DNA of 64,000 nt from positions 238,322,973 through 238,386,972 of the forward strand of contig CM051462.1 of the NCBI GenBank assembly GCA_028095005.1, in the 5' to 3' direction. The stretch comes from Rhynchospora pubera. Its lineage: Eukaryota; Streptophyta; Magnoliopsida; Poales; Cyperaceae. Positions 24,018 to 37,026 of the stretch are shown here, in pieces; the first letter of the stretch is position 1; each line of letters begins with the position of its first letter. Made by a program: the position numbers and the translations under genes. The notes under the pieces are model-generated. The model was not told the origin of the DNA. It saw nothing but the letters and a program-made list of their open reading frames with translations, and searched no databases.

Positions 24018-27000
24018 TCAATTGCTGTCTGAGCTACAAGAAACAGCATCCAAATTTTGGGTCCCTTCTTCCAGTGGAACAATTTCAAGCTCTTCAACTA
24101 AGAGATTCCTTATCCTCTGCCTTAGTGAGGAAGCTTCTTCGGGTTTAAACCACTTTCTACCAAACTGTCATAGAGGATCAGAATAAATATTAATAAAACC
24201 CGAGTATGAAATTGGTTATGGGCCTTTTCTTCCATTGCACTTAACTTCAAAATTTATCCCAATCAGATCCCATAACTTGTTTTTTTTTTCATTTATTGGT
24301 TTTTTGATAGACTTGACATAGATCCCATGTATCTTGAACTTACAATTTGTAGAAACTATATTTAAATTAGGAAATAATTGACTATACTTGGTCAAAAACA
24401 ATATTTCATGGTGAAATTCCTCAAAAATAGATGCTACATTATTCCAATTGCCATATGTTGAATTTGACGCCTTGCATGTTAAGTTATGATTTGAATACTC
24501 AGGATTATATGACTTCAAAATGCCAATTGGTATTTTGTGCAAATTTGTAATTTGGAACTACTGGAAGTGGCCCAGTTGAACAATAACAACTTAGATGCGA
24601 GGGATAAATCATAAAATCTAGGTGCCAGTTTTTAATCAAAAGGTTATATTTCGCAAATCCATGAAATTTGGCATATTTGCAGAAAACACTAATGATATGC
24701 TATTGCATTCTTGGAAATCTTTTTTTAGGAAAGTGGAAGCTTCAGAGAGCTACAGAATCCCTTTAACTGAAAAACATTCTCCAATATCTAACAAATCTGA
24801 AATCATAAAGAATTAAATCTGAGCTTACCATGGCAAGATCGTGCTTTCTGAACCTATCAGGAGAATCCTTTATGAAGCGCTCAATGAAGTAGAGCACAAA
24901 TAGGCCACAGTCATACTCATTTTCTTGCTGAGGAACCTAAGCAAAAAATGTTCAAAAATTAGAAGGTAGCAAATAAACACTTGCAAGGGTTCAATAGATG
25001 GACTAATGGCACTAATCAGAATAGTTTTTATCAAGTGATGCTTTCAGAAAACTTTACAAAAAAAAAAAAAAAAAATTATATCAAGCCACTATGCTATCAA
25101 AACCTACAGCACATGGTATACTTTATTGAGCAGACTTGATGACAAATAATATCCCTCAAAAGATGTAAATTGAGCCTATGAAGCAAAAATGTACCTTAGT
25201 GATTTGTTTCAAAACTAAAATGGTCAATATGTTTAACAAGGCCACCTTTTCATGTCATTTTACATAATTTAGTACAAAAAGATTCAGTTAACAACTGAAG
25301 GTAAAGTCCCTAGTCTGGATGGAGGGACTTCTCTTTTGCAAATGATAGAAGCCAAACTAATTTTTCAGCATTTTAATTTTATTGCAAGAGTATTGTCCAA
25401 ATTCTGTAACTAGGTATCACATTTTACCATTGCATTTTGTTCTTTCTTTTGGACTCACTTTTTGCTCTTCTGGGATAATAGAAGTCTTTAGATTTCTACT
25501 TAACCAATCTTAATTCATTTTGTTGCAAATCTCAATATATTATTTGGCCGATGTGATTATGTGAAAAGTTCAAGCTAATTACTTACCGGGGCCTTTTCCT
25601 TCTGGATACGAGGCAGAGAACTTTGAGAGTTGATCTGAGCTATCTGCTGCCACTCTTTCTTTAGATACCTTTTCCAAATAAAGTTACAGATGATCAGTAC
25701 AAAAGGAGATGACGAGCAAAAAAAAATGAATAAAATAACATAAAAAGAGAGATCTTGCACTTTGGAACAGACCAAAAGAGCATCATGATTTCCATCTGAC
25801 AAATTATACTGAAAAATTATGCTATACCTAGTTCTGTATAGTTATGGGCTAAAAATAAACAAAAAGGTCAAAGTAAATAGTTACTTGTGAAGGTTAAGGT
25901 TGTACCGTTCAATGGTATTGAAAATAGGGCCGCTAGAGTGACATCCCAAGGAATCAAGATGAAGTATAGTCGGCCCCAATTGGCTTTCTTGTTCAGGGAT
26001 GCATATTATGACCAAGCTCCAATGTAGGCTGACAGTATGAAACAGGAAAAAAAAAAAAAAAAAGAATTAGAAGATTCTTAGCAGATGATGCTTGTATACA
26101 AAGGAACCCCACCCCCCCCAAAAAAAAAAATAAAAAATAATTGTAACTTACCTTCCATGAATTGGCAAAACGATGTATGCCTTCTCAAATATATTTACAC
26201 CTTTCCACCATCTCCTCAATTTCATAAATAATGAGCTGTGATCATCCTGAAACAACAACAGTGAATACTAGTTACACTTTTTCCTTTTTTCCTAAGGACA
26301 AAGGATTATTAAAGAGTAGACGACGACAACAGCAACAACAACTAAGCTTTTATTATTAAAGAGTAGAACTTCAGAGAAATTCAAATTCTATGGATGAAGT
26401 CTATAAATTAGAGAATTCAAATTGTTCTGCTTTACCCTTGAGCATTGTTCCTTTTTATGGTTTCTGATCTCCTCGTGTTGGATTATGACTTCTCTCTTTA
26501 AGTACAGTGTAGGGTTCGATTTCATTTTATGGCTAAAAGTTCATATTTTTTTAGTTCACTGTTAATTTTACATGCATGATTTTTAATACAGAATCCATGT
26601 TCATTTTTACTCAGTTAGCAGTACTAGTTCCATATAACCTCTCAACAGTAACTATTCTCTTGAAGGAAGAAAACAACCTTAACTATTCATTACAAGTGAA
26701 GAAAAAAACCTTTCCGTCTAAGGCCTCCTCAAGTTTTTGGTAGAAGTATGTGTTAAATATGTAGAAGCTTTCTATCCACCTTGAAGTTTGACTCAGGGAT
26801 TGTTTCAGATATCTGTCAACAGTACCATAGAATTAGCGCACACAAAATAAACAACAGATTAGGAATTTACAAAATAAAAGGGGAAAATATCAGAAATCGG
26901 TAGTGCAAAATTGGAGATGTTCTGTATCACTCAGAAAATTAATATGAAAAGTGGAGAAGCATTAATACCACTAGAAATTTTAAATAAATTCCAGTTTTCT

Positions 27001-28210
27001 CTTACGTTATCACAAATTAAAAACCCTTTTCTCACTTGACTTGCGCTGATTCAAATCAAAAACAATTTAACCCTAGAAAATGCTACAGAACAAGATTGCA
27101 TGACTTGCAAACCTTGCATCTTACAAAATAGACCCAAAACATAAACTGTATAATTCTAAAAAAGTAGACACTACATTAGATTTGACTATTGACCAAATAA
27201 GTTAAGTTTTCAACATAAATTACTTACTGAATATAGAAGTTAATAACTGGGGATGATAGATATTGACCCGGTTCAAGGCATTTTATATCTGAGTAATCAA
27301 GCTCGATAGCTTCTGGATCTTTCCTGCTCACAAGATAACAAATCTAAATTGGAAAAAGAAAATGCATAATTATGAAAGAACTCCCAGCATGTATATAATT
27401 TACCTTGAAGGATAGTACATCTTACTCTCTTTCCTGAAAATATAAAATAAATGATTTGTTTATGTTAGGTGCGCCTGACATAAGGATATGACAAAAAGGC
27501 AAAATAGTGCAAATTAATTGGAAAATATCTCACCACTTATCAGGAACTTCCTTGTTGGGTGTCTGCTCTGGTGTTTCCACGTCATCATCATCCAGGAGAA
27601 CCACATCTGTTACCTAAACAAAGCAAATTTCAATTTAAAAAGCAATAGAACATTGGTGGGGTAAGTACCTTTATGAAGTTGTGAAGACAGAAAAAAAAGA
27701 ATTGTAACATTGAAAAGAAAATAAAAAATTAAACTTGAATCACCTTCTCAGAGTCAGAATCAGCTGAACTTTCAGATACTTTCCTTCTACAATAATAATA
27801 TTAAAGTATTACGAACTAAAACATGAAAAAAATTCAATTAAATAATACAAAAAGGTAAAATAACCCCCGAAAGTCCACGAATTCATATATCTAGCTTTGG
27901 TTTTTCGCAAAAATCAAAAAAAGATTTATATCACGAGAATTTCCAAATTGCATTGGGCATTGGCTACAAAATTATCTAAACTTCATGGTTTCATTTTGGG
28001 AATAATGTTATATCTACCAAATAAACTTAAGCTTAATAAATTTACATATAAATATATATGATAAAATTCCTAGTAGCAGTCCACCTTCAGATCACCAGAG
28101 GCATAGTGAGACAAAAGCTTCATGTATTTTGGAAAAAGCAGACAAGGTTCATGTAATGGGCTGGTTGGGCTTCATTTCCAGCCTACCCAACTTATTTGGG
28201 ACTAAAGGCT

Positions 28211-28241
<31 letters not shown>

Positions 28242-30642
28242 ATATGTAAGATATATGAATATGAGAACTTACCAAAAAGACCATTGGAATAAAATGCGAT
28301 TACAATGTTAGTTTCTTTTCTGTTTTATCTACAATTAACCTTCCAAACGTTCAACAAATCATTTCCATGGAATTCGAAAAAAAATAATAATAATAATCAG
28401 TGAGGTAACAAGTATTCCAACAGCAATGAGCCAATGACACACCTTTTACTAGAAATGAAAGCGCTAAGGTCCTTGTACCCAGCAGAACGAACTCGACTAC
28501 GAATTCTATCAGATAAGCTTCTTGAAGGAACTTCTCTTGAAGACTTCTCATTTTTGCCCTTACCTCTATTACAGCCCCAGTCAGAGAAGCTTCTGGAAGG
28601 TGTGTCTCTTGAAGCTTGTAAAGTTTTTCCCTTCTCCATGGTTTTGCATTTATCTCGTCCAAGGAGATTAAATTCACTTTCAAATGCAACTTTTTCCTGG
28701 AAATGCAGAAGTATCACTCCAGAGGCAATAATTAACAACAAAAGCTCCATAAGATCCTGAAAACCATGATATATATTGCCTTGTGCGGAATATGGCCTCT
28801 AAATTTCTAAATCCAGTCAGGCACCTAAATTTTCAGATTCTTATATCAAGTAAAAGCTATGTCCATTATCCATAATTATACTGGGCATGTTTGGTTGCAC
28901 AAAAGAAGAGAGAAGAAGGAATAAAACCCCTTATTCCTTGATTTGGCCACAACCAAATAAAGAGTAGAATAAGGAAGAGGCCTTATTCTCTCTTCCTATA
29001 AAAAAGAGGTATAAGGAAGAAGGAAGAAGGAAAAACAATTAATTATTGTGTTTACTCCGTCTTTATATTTCATAATCCATCCCAACTACACAGCGAATAA
29101 GGAATAAGCTCTCTTCTTGATTATCATTTTTCTCTCTTCTCTCCTCCCTCTTCTCTATTCTTCTCTTTATCCTTGTGCAACCAGGCACAAATGTCAAAAC
29201 TGCTACAAGAGCAGACCAGCTAAATGATAGTTCTTAAATTAATGCGACAAGCCTATTTACATATTTTAATTTTCTTTTCTAATAACTATACACTCCACTA
29301 TCTAAGCCCATCTCAAGCTGAAAAAAAATATAAAATAACTAACAGAAATACATAATTGAACAAAAACTTAAAAAGTGAAGAACCTGAATGAGATACGAAA
29401 AAGGACAAAACGTTGTCCAGGGCCATTTTTTACTAGACTGAAAGGGCTTTAAGGCTATGAGTTACAATAAGTTTACCTTGCCATAGAAATTCTTAACAGA
29501 TAAGGGAGTATTATAGGATCCATAACTCCTCTGGATGGAAAGAGTAGGCTCACTGCACCGATCTGAATAGATTAACAGCACACTTTTAGATAATTTGTCA
29601 GAAGAGATGAAGGCATGTCAGACAATTATGGTTAAAAAAAAAGCAGTGGTTTAGCTTGATAATATGAGATATGTTAAATTTCGTGATGATAAAAGACAGG
29701 TCCAAGTATGATTTAATAACCAAAAGGTTTATAGTTCTTATGAAAAGCATTAAACATAATTAACAGAAGAACATGAAGAAAATAGACATATAAATGTAAT
29801 AATAGTTTTCAACAAAAAAAATTTATGCAACGAGAAAGGACTTACAGAGTGATTCTTTCTTTGTAGGATGAGAAGTCTTCTCCTGTCCCCTATCATCCTA
29901 GAAAAATAAAGTTGAAGTTAGCAAAATAAAAGACGAAAAATGTACTTGCTTTGTGGATACCAACCATACCTGAAAGTACAATCTACGACAAAGACCTCTT
30001 CATGGTCAGATATGTAAAGGCAATTTTGACAAAATTATACAAATTTTATTTATTTGAGAAAAGAAACAGAAAAGTGCGGTAGTCTAAAAATTGAAATGTT
30101 GCAATATATTGTATAAAAGTAAGAAGATAGCGCGTAAACCACAGCTGTACAGACCCTTGGCAGTTTGGCAGTTACTATGTAAGTTTGGCACTGGTGAAGA
30201 AATATAGAGTGATACACATGAATTCTTATTTCTTAGGCGTGTACACATGAAGAGGCAATGTGTGAAACTTTAGTCTGGAATTCTTTTATCCTAAATAATT
30301 GCGATCAGTTTTATGTGTGTGTAAAGGATTGTAATGCGAGATAATAATTTGGAAGAAGGTAGAAACCTTGCGAAATGGGGAAGATTGTCTGCGATGGAGT
30401 TCAGCTTGGCAGTGATGGAGAGAATTCCTCAACTTGTGGCCTCCGTCGGGAAGGCGCTCGGCGTTTGTGACAATCCGTCTCAAGCGTTGGATCTTCTCTC
30501 TCAAGTGCTTATCGGACAATGCCGCTATCTCCGGCGACGCGGCGGCGGTGGCGGACGAGGGGACGACGACGACCTCGGCAAAATCATCGTCGAGTGATCC
30601 CCAGTCGATGGCAATGGAACCTCCTCCTCCTCCTCCTCCCAT
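24018..30642 (-). CDS. ULP1D: ubiquitin-like-specific protease 1D / OTS-type SUMO protease
   Basis: Fourteen exons: 30642-30367, 29897-29846, 29562-29477, 28696-28443, 27786-27744, 27613-27534, 27433-27404, 27323-27228, 26812-26710, 26246-26152, 26028-25906, 25668-25587, 24936-24829 and 24164-24018. Phases fit throughout (1575 nt, 524 residues). The N-terminal half is charged and Ser-rich (IDWGSLDDDF; DKHLREKIQRLRRIV; DVVLLDDDDVETPEQ), and a C48/Ulp1 domain starts near KMYYPSR. Catalytic residues: His in LHWSL, Asp in LHLDSLG, Cys in EYDCGLFV, with the oxyanion Gln in VPQQEN. OTS1/OTS2 enzymes mature SUMO and strip it from targets in the nucleus, with roles in salt stress. An in-frame ATG at 30759 would add 39 residues; I prefer MGGGGGGG at 30642 because conserved sequence begins there. 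Introns hold several transposon scars. Confidence 0.9.
26321..26351 (-). mobile_element. 31-bp retroposed insertion with 16-bp target duplication
   Basis: In an intron of the SUMO protease gene. The 16-bp sequence ATTATTAAAGAGTAGA occurs at 26305-26320 and 26352-26367, and between them lies a CAA-rich segment that reads TTG-rich on the minus strand. This looks like a severely 5'-truncated insertion of an element with a (TTG)n tail (RTE LINE or Au-type SINE). Confidence 0.6.
28148..28240 (+). mobile_element. retroposon 3' tail with (TTG)n, intronic
   Basis: The segment CCCAACTTATTTGGGACTAA followed by AGGCTTTG and a run of TTG repeats is a common 3' end of plant RTE-type LINEs and the SINEs they mobilise. 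Only the end is recognisable. It lies between exons 4 and 5 of the SUMO protease gene, on the opposite strand. Confidence 0.55.
28883..29192. mobile_element. MITE-like element in a SUMO protease intron
   Basis: About 310 bp with imperfect terminal inverted repeats: GGGCATGTTTGGTTGCAC on the left, and TTTGTGCCTGGTTGCAC from the right end. The interior is rich in GAAGAAGG and, inverted, CTTCTCTC, so much of it folds back. I could not fix a target duplication. Confidence 0.55.
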
Positions 30643-31525
30643 GCCAAAAATGCCAAAAATGCCAAAAAGCGAGAGACCAAGGCCAAGGGATCGCCCAACG
30701 TCGGGGCCAAGGGTTGTAACTTGTAACTCGTAAGGAGAGAGAGAATGGAAAGTCTGCAATTAGTGTCCAAGTATCGCAAGTATAAGAGGGAAAAGCGAGC
30801 GCTCTTTTTTATGAACGCTTTCGCTTCCGGCATAAAACACCTTCATTATTTCTCCAGTTCCCATCTACTAATTGTAATTGTTCCATTCAGATCAATGGGC
30901 TATCATATCATTCATTTCCCAATTAAACGGGCCTACAAATGGGCTAACTTCTATTTCTTCATATATAGATATAGCCCGCTCTGAATATTTATTATATTTT
31001 CTTCTTTACTAAAAATAATAGCACTACTGTCTACAGTCCCTACTCCCTACCAATAACCATGTATGGTAAAATTTTTATTTTTTTTCAATAAAAATATAAT
31101 ATTTTAAATATCCAAGTTGTTGACGCTACAAACTTGGATATAGGGCTGATCGAATCGCTCATGTTTAGCTTTTTCTTTCGAGCCTAAATTTTATATAACA
31201 AAAAATGTTTTTAGACGGACAGTTTTACTTAACGAAAATCTTTATGTTTTTAGACATACGATTTCGTTAAATAAACACACATAATGATTTTTAACAAAAT
31301 ATATAAATTAATAAATGTAGAGCTTTTTAAAGAGACACGATATATCGAAGTTTCCTAAGAAATCAACAAAACTGAAAATTTCCTTTGACCATTTAGGAAA
31401 GAAAAAAAAGGTAATTATATTTAATATTTCCATTTTAATATTCACAAAAGAGTTCTAAAATAAGCATGTCTTAGGTCCTAATTAGAATCACTTTTTTTAA
31501 CACTAGATCTCATTTCAATTCATTA
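30643..31525. other. SUMO protease upstream region and AT-rich intergenic DNA
   Basis: This contains the protease promoter and leader. Plus-strand open frames at 30434-30833 are antisense to exon 1 and its leader. Nothing else is recognised. Confidence 0.45.
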
Positions 31526-31673
31526 GGGCTCCGTTTGGATGGGTGCAAGAATAAGAAAATAGTTTATTCCTACTCCCAAATTTATTATAAACAATCCAAA
31601 CTCTTCATAAAGGTACACACTTTCTAATATTTCTTCCTTTATTCCTCTTATTCCCACACCATCCAAATGGAGC
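31526..31673. mobile_element. Tourist-like MITE (GTTTGGAT family), copy 2
   Basis: The left end is GGGCTCCGTTTGGATGGG; the right end reads GCTCCATTTGGATGG inverted. The interior CAATCCAAACTCTTCATAAA matches the family. The target duplication is unclear (TTA against ATA), so one end may be eroded. Confidence 0.7.
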
Positions 31674-31693
31674 ATAGAAATTTTTTGTGAAGA

Positions 31694-31819
31694 ATAGCCT
31701 ATTCCTAGGCGGAAAATATTGGAAAGTGTGTAATTTTGTGAAAAAATTGGATGGTTATGAATAAATTTACGTCTAGGAAAATACTATTATTCTTATTCCT
31801 AAGCGATCCAAACGGTCCC
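31694..31819. mobile_element. Tourist-like MITE (GTTTGGAT family), copy 3, left end missing
   Basis: The right end (GATCCAAACGGTCCC) and interior (GGAAAGTGTGTAATTTTGTG) match the family. The left inverted repeat is absent. It lies about 20 bp after copy 2, so it could be a nested or rearranged pair. Confidence 0.6.
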
Positions 31820-32647
31820 AATATAGAAAGTAAATGCCATTGAAGTTTTAGTCGTTCATCAACATTAAAATACAGTTTGTCTATTAAAATATGGCAAAAA
31901 TGACTTGCATGATTCATGAAAAAAAAAATTATATATAATCTACATGCAGTCAAAGAATTTATTATTTAGATTACCGCAAGTTGTTATAAATTAATATGCT
32001 GCCACATGAATAACTTGGCTGGAAAGTGCTATTATATTAATGCTCCTTGTCGTAATTTTTTTATTGTTATGATGTTTAAGATGTTGAATTGCAATGGGAC
32101 CTACCTAGTATCTTAATTCAGTGTCATAAGTTTAAGATGCCTTCGCGCTGCAACCGCGCATACTTAGTAGTCACGAAAGGCATGTCCAGCCAAATGTTTG
32201 AACGATCCGTGCTGAATCTTTTTATCTTGTTAATTTTTTTTCCCTTTTTCTTTGGATTTGTTGTCGGTTAGAGCTGCACATTTAGCGGATAACAAATTTT
32301 TAATATTATTACAAAAATTTAATGGGAATTACTTAGAGTAATCAGAGACTAGCGCAATCACGTAATCAGATAGAGTCGCTCCCCTCGTCTCACCTTACCC
32401 TTTTTTTACCCTCTCTTCGCTCTGTCTCCTCTCTTCCTCTATTCGATCTCCTCACAATAACAAAAACAAATCCGATTCAGATCTCAACCACCTCATTCGC
32501 TTCTCTCTCCTCACGTCCGCCTCTCCTCTCCTCCACCTCGCCTCCGCCTCCGCCTCATCTCAGCCTCTCCTTCGCCTCTTCTCTCTTCCGCATCAGTCTC
32601 TCCTCTGCTTCGCCTCACCTCTCCTCCGCCTCACTTCAGCATCTACT
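31820..32647. other. intergenic DNA ending in a CT/CGCCTC-rich stretch
   Basis: AT-rich to about 32380, then pyrimidine-rich with repeated CCTCCGCCTC (about 32400-32640). The same CGCCTC-rich sequence resumes at 39093, so this block and the one after 39087 were contiguous before the LTR insertion. No gene is seen. Confidence 0.5.
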
Positions 32648-33728
32648 TGATTGGAGGTGGAACCTAAGTCAAAATAAACCTCAAATCTAATCTATTGCAG
32701 CGTAGCTTGAGGGTCGAATCCACAGGGACGGTTATTCTAAACTATAGACTTTAAGTAACTAAGTTTGATTAATCTAAGGGTAAACAAGTCAAAAAGTTGG
32801 TTAATTGATTAGGAGTAATAAATTTAAAGTTTTAAACTAAAGGAATTAATTCTAAACTCTAATTTATCACTAAATTACTCTAAAAATTAAGGAAAAGATC
32901 TAAACTCGAATTAAGGACTTAAACTAGGGTCAATTGATCGGGTTCCACTTCCAGGCACTATCATGGCGGGTCGCCAGAACAGTACGATAACTCGGTTTAA
33001 TTAGTTTCTAAATTTTCTAAGTTCAGATTTTTGGCTTAAACTCTGGTCCAAATACTAACTCTCGTTCTTGATTTGGTATAACTAAGTTTTAACCTCTAAA
33101 CCTCCCTAAAAATCTAAGTTTCAACTCTCGTTCCTTGGCTTAAGTTTTATGATTTGCTTTAACTATTCGGTAGGATATCCTAAATCTCTCGATCTTAGGA
33201 GGGAATAAACCTCTCGGCTAAGTTCCGGTTTCACCTTTTGTGTTACTTCCTATCCTATGGTTAGTGAATACAAATTGTATTGAATTTAGGGAACTTGGTG
33301 CTTATCTATTAGGCAAGGCCTTAACCTAATGAGTGATCCTTCAAGACAATTCAATTCATGAACACAAATCAATCAAATTAATTCAAGCAAGGCAAAGCAA
33401 CTCAGAAAAACTTAGAAAACTAATTAAACTTCATAAATCTACCAAGTCATGGTTCCCTACAATTGTCCCTAAACTAAACTACTCACTACAAGTCATACTA
33501 AACATAAAAACAACAGGTTTCAACAAACTAAACATCAAAAGAAAGAAAATAGAGAAAGAGTACAACAAAGAACTAAAGAAAACACTTTCAGCTTGAATCC
33601 TGGCGGGTTGACAGGAGACAGGCTGGGTGCGATTTCTGCTAACTCCTCTTGAATCTTGTTCCAAAATCTGACTTTTTTCGAATCTTCCTTTCTAAAACTC
33701 ACTTGTTCCTTTCTGGTGCTCTTCCTAT

Positions 33729-35342
33729 TGATATCTCTTATTTATATATACGTTTTGACCATAATTGGCACCAAAATACTACCCAAAACCAATGATATTC
33801 AATGTGCTTTTGTGATTTATTTTGCAAGATTGGGTACTGCCATAGCAATTTCATTTGTTTTGCAGGAACTTGGTGGATTAGGCATAATTATCACATAAAA
33901 AGGTGGATTTTGGAGAAACAAATGACTGAATAGAATCCATAGCACTGTAGAGCTCATCCTAAGCTTTCCAACGATCTTTGAATCACCTCAATCAGAGTCC
34001 GGATGAAGAAATTATGGTCAAAATACTATCAGTGCTCGATTCTGGAATTTCGGTCCGAAATGTACGGATTTCGGTCCGAAATCCATGTATGGAAAGTGAA
34101 ATTTGGCAAGTTTCGGAGAAGGAAAGGAGATCTCTTGCCCTAGCCGCCTCCTAGACTTTCCCTTGATGTATTTAAGCACGAATTTCGACCAGAGAAAGTA
34201 GACCACCTACCATAGCATATTCTCCACCTTTCCACCACCATTTTCACGCCGATCTCGCGCCGAAAGGCGTGGGATTCCACCTCTCGCAGCGGAGCACGTC
34301 CATGGCAGCAACTTTGGAGCGATTCTGGACGCGACAGCGGTAGAACCGATCCAACCACGACTTCGGACGATCGATATCTTGAGTTAGAAGCGATATTTGG
34401 TTTATTCGTTCCTTTTCTCTTGATATTTTGATTTGATGGAGTTTGTATCTTATTTTTCTTGCATGTTAGGATAATTAATGATGTCTTAGTAGTAGTTAGT
34501 AGATTAGTAGTATTTTGTGATGACTTGATTGATTTATATTATGATATGTGATATGTTTTGTTGAGAATTATATCTTGCTTGGTTAATTTAATTGTTTGTT
34601 TGATTGTTTACCTATTGATGAACTGCAGCACCATTAGGACATTAAACTAGAACAAATAATTAGTTATTTAAGCACTTGAGGTAAGCCAATCGCTCGAAAG
34701 AGGAGGTTAGTTCACGACCGAGAGGTGTAACTTTTACTGATCCGACAGGACTTTAAATACCTCTAGAAATCCAACTAAACATACTTAAATAGCTAAATCA
34801 TAACGAAAGTATAGGTTTAGTTGTTTATGTGGCAAAAACCGAGTTCCAAGTCAAGTCAGAACCGAAATCGCGACAGCTGAGGTTAGGACTTAGGTCTGGT
34901 CGTCCAGTAGCCTTCACATAACATTGTGTAAAGATATCAAGTTGAAATAAGAGGTCTAAAGTAAGTTTTGGACAGAAACAGTATGAATTTCGGTCCGAAA
35001 TACATACATTTCGGTCCGAAATATGCCTCTGTCTCGATGAAAATTGTAGACAAAGGTGCTTTGGAGCTAAACTAATTGAACACGAAACCCTAGGACATTA
35101 TTTGCATTTATTTTTAGTTTAGAAAATACCAAAAATAATTTATTTAATTGCACTTTAGATAATTGTCTTTTTAAATCATAAAACTCCAAAAATTAATTGT
35201 CTAGCTTTCGTGAGGAAGTAAAGTCTAGTAATCAGTTGTACCGTCCCTTGGGTTCGACCCTAAAGCTTAACTAAAACGACTAGTGAGGTTAGCTCTAGGT
35301 TATAAATTTATTTGATATCCTAGGTTTAAAATACCTTCATCA
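33729..35342 (+). repeat. 5' LTR of the nested element
   Basis: 1614 bp, TG...CA. It carries four copies of ATTTCGGTCCGAAAT in two close pairs (34047-34061, 34068-34082, 34987-35001, 35008-35022). Confidence 0.92.
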
Positions 35343-35345
35343 AAT

Positions 35346-35363
35346 TGGCGCCGTTGCCGGGGA
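35346..35363 (+). promoter_or_regulatory. primer binding site for tRNA-Asp
   Basis: TGGCGCCGTTGCCGGGGA starts 3 bases after the 5' LTR. It is the complement of the 3' end of plant tRNA-Asp including CCA. Confidence 0.9.
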
Positions 35364-35403
35364 CGGTGTTGATATTAGAATTACTTTAGTAACGAGAGAC
35401 TAG

Positions 35404-35448
35404 ATATTGTATCTTTCATTTATTTATTACTTATTATTATTATTGTTA

Positions 35449-35489
<41 letters not shown>
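35404..35489 (+). repeat. (TTA)n-type microsatellite
   Basis: A run of TTA/TTG triplets shortly after the primer binding site of the non-autonomous LTR element. Confidence 0.8.
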
Positions 35490-37011
35490 TAAAAAGAAAA
35501 AAAACTCATGGTTGGTTTGGATTTTATTTTTGGATGTACAGGTTTTGATTGATTGTGGATGTCCTACTTGCAACTCGCGCTAGAGCACCACGGGTCAAGC
35601 AACAAAAAAAACACACGGCCCACGCACGACCTCATGTGAGTTGCATGCCGCAAGAAAACCTGTCCCATTGTTGCCTCGAAGCTCCTATATTGCTGCCACA
35701 ATTTACTTACGCTGAAGTGCTGCTACCCCACGCCAAATAGAGACGAATTCATATGGAAATTCATGCCTTGATTCGGTTAGTTTCTCTTTTCCTCCTTTTT
35801 AATTTTGATCTCTATGATTGCATTGAGGACAATGCTTGATTTAAGTTTGGGGGGGAATAGGAGGATGAAAAGTTGGACTTATTGAAAAAATTTTGTAATA
35901 ATTTGTCTCTATTTTTTAGGAATTTTTAAAAAAAAAATCTCCTATTTCGGTCCGAAATTTGTCTTTGTAATGTTGAATTTTGAGAAATTTTATTTGAAAA
36001 ATTTGAAAATTAATTTTTTATGCATGCTTGATCTTTTTCTTAGTTGAAATGATGAAATTACTCACTGTTTCACACTGATTGAATTTATAAAGTAATTTGA
36101 AAATCTTTCTCAAGGACTCTTGATTGTTTAAATGCTTTAAATTGATTTGTGCACCAATAGACCGAGTTGAAAATTAGTTTTAGAGTTAAGAACCTGAATT
36201 TGAATGCTTGAAAATTGTCAAAATGATCTAAGTCAAATCTCACAAGTTTTCGTCGAGTGAACGATTTTGTGTCTTGCAAACTTTTGTTTCAAAAGAGATT
36301 TTATGAACTTTGAAAATTATAAGATGAATCTGGATGTGTGTTTGAATGCTTGAATCACCAACGAGCAAAATTCTAAATTGACAAAAATCTAAATAGTTGT
36401 GAAAACGAGGATGCATCGAGACCTTTTTCCACCAACTCAACCACAAATATTGGAGGCTTAAGGAACTTAACATATAAAAAGAAAAAAAAAGAAATGTTCA
36501 AGTCCGTAGTGGTCTGTAGCGAAAAATGCGTAAAAACCGGACCGACCTCCCTGGTGCGATATGTGCCAGTAGCATTTTCAAGGTCAATGACTTGCATTAA
36601 ATCCTCTAGGGTGCAAAGCCCCACGACTCGACTTGCACAACTTAAATTGGTGAAAATAAAATTGCTTTGAGAAGGATTCATTATAAAATTTTCGACTTTG
36701 ATAAAATCCTTTTACAAATTTTTGTGAGATATGAAAAAGAACGGACAAATGAAATTGAGTTTGCAATTGTTTTGACAAAGAGAAGCTAGGGTTCTTGATT
36801 TGAAAAATGAAATTCATTAGGACTAAGAGATGCACAAATTCAATCCAAAAGAAAACTAAACCCTTATCCTTGAATTAAATTTTTGAGCTTGCTTTAATTT
36901 GTTGTGTGAAACTTTTGAGTAAACTGAATGATCAATTTTTTAACCTAGGTAAGTCTAAGTATGGTCAATTCCTTTGAACTTAGGATATTGTTTGAGGACA
37001 AACAAAAGTTT

Positions 37012-37025
37012 AAGTTTGGGGGGAT
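37012..37025 (+). promoter_or_regulatory. polypurine tract of the nested element
   Basis: AAGTTTGGGGGGAT directly before the 3' LTR. A near copy, AAGTTTGGGGGGGAAT, lies at about 35846-35860 inside the element. Confidence 0.8.
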
Positions 37026-37026
37026 T

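Noticed and set aside
30434..30833. Plus-strand and other-frame open readings over SUMO protease exon 1
   Set aside because: Antisense or shifted readings of a GC-rich exon; the minus-strand frame joins 13 further exons in phase.
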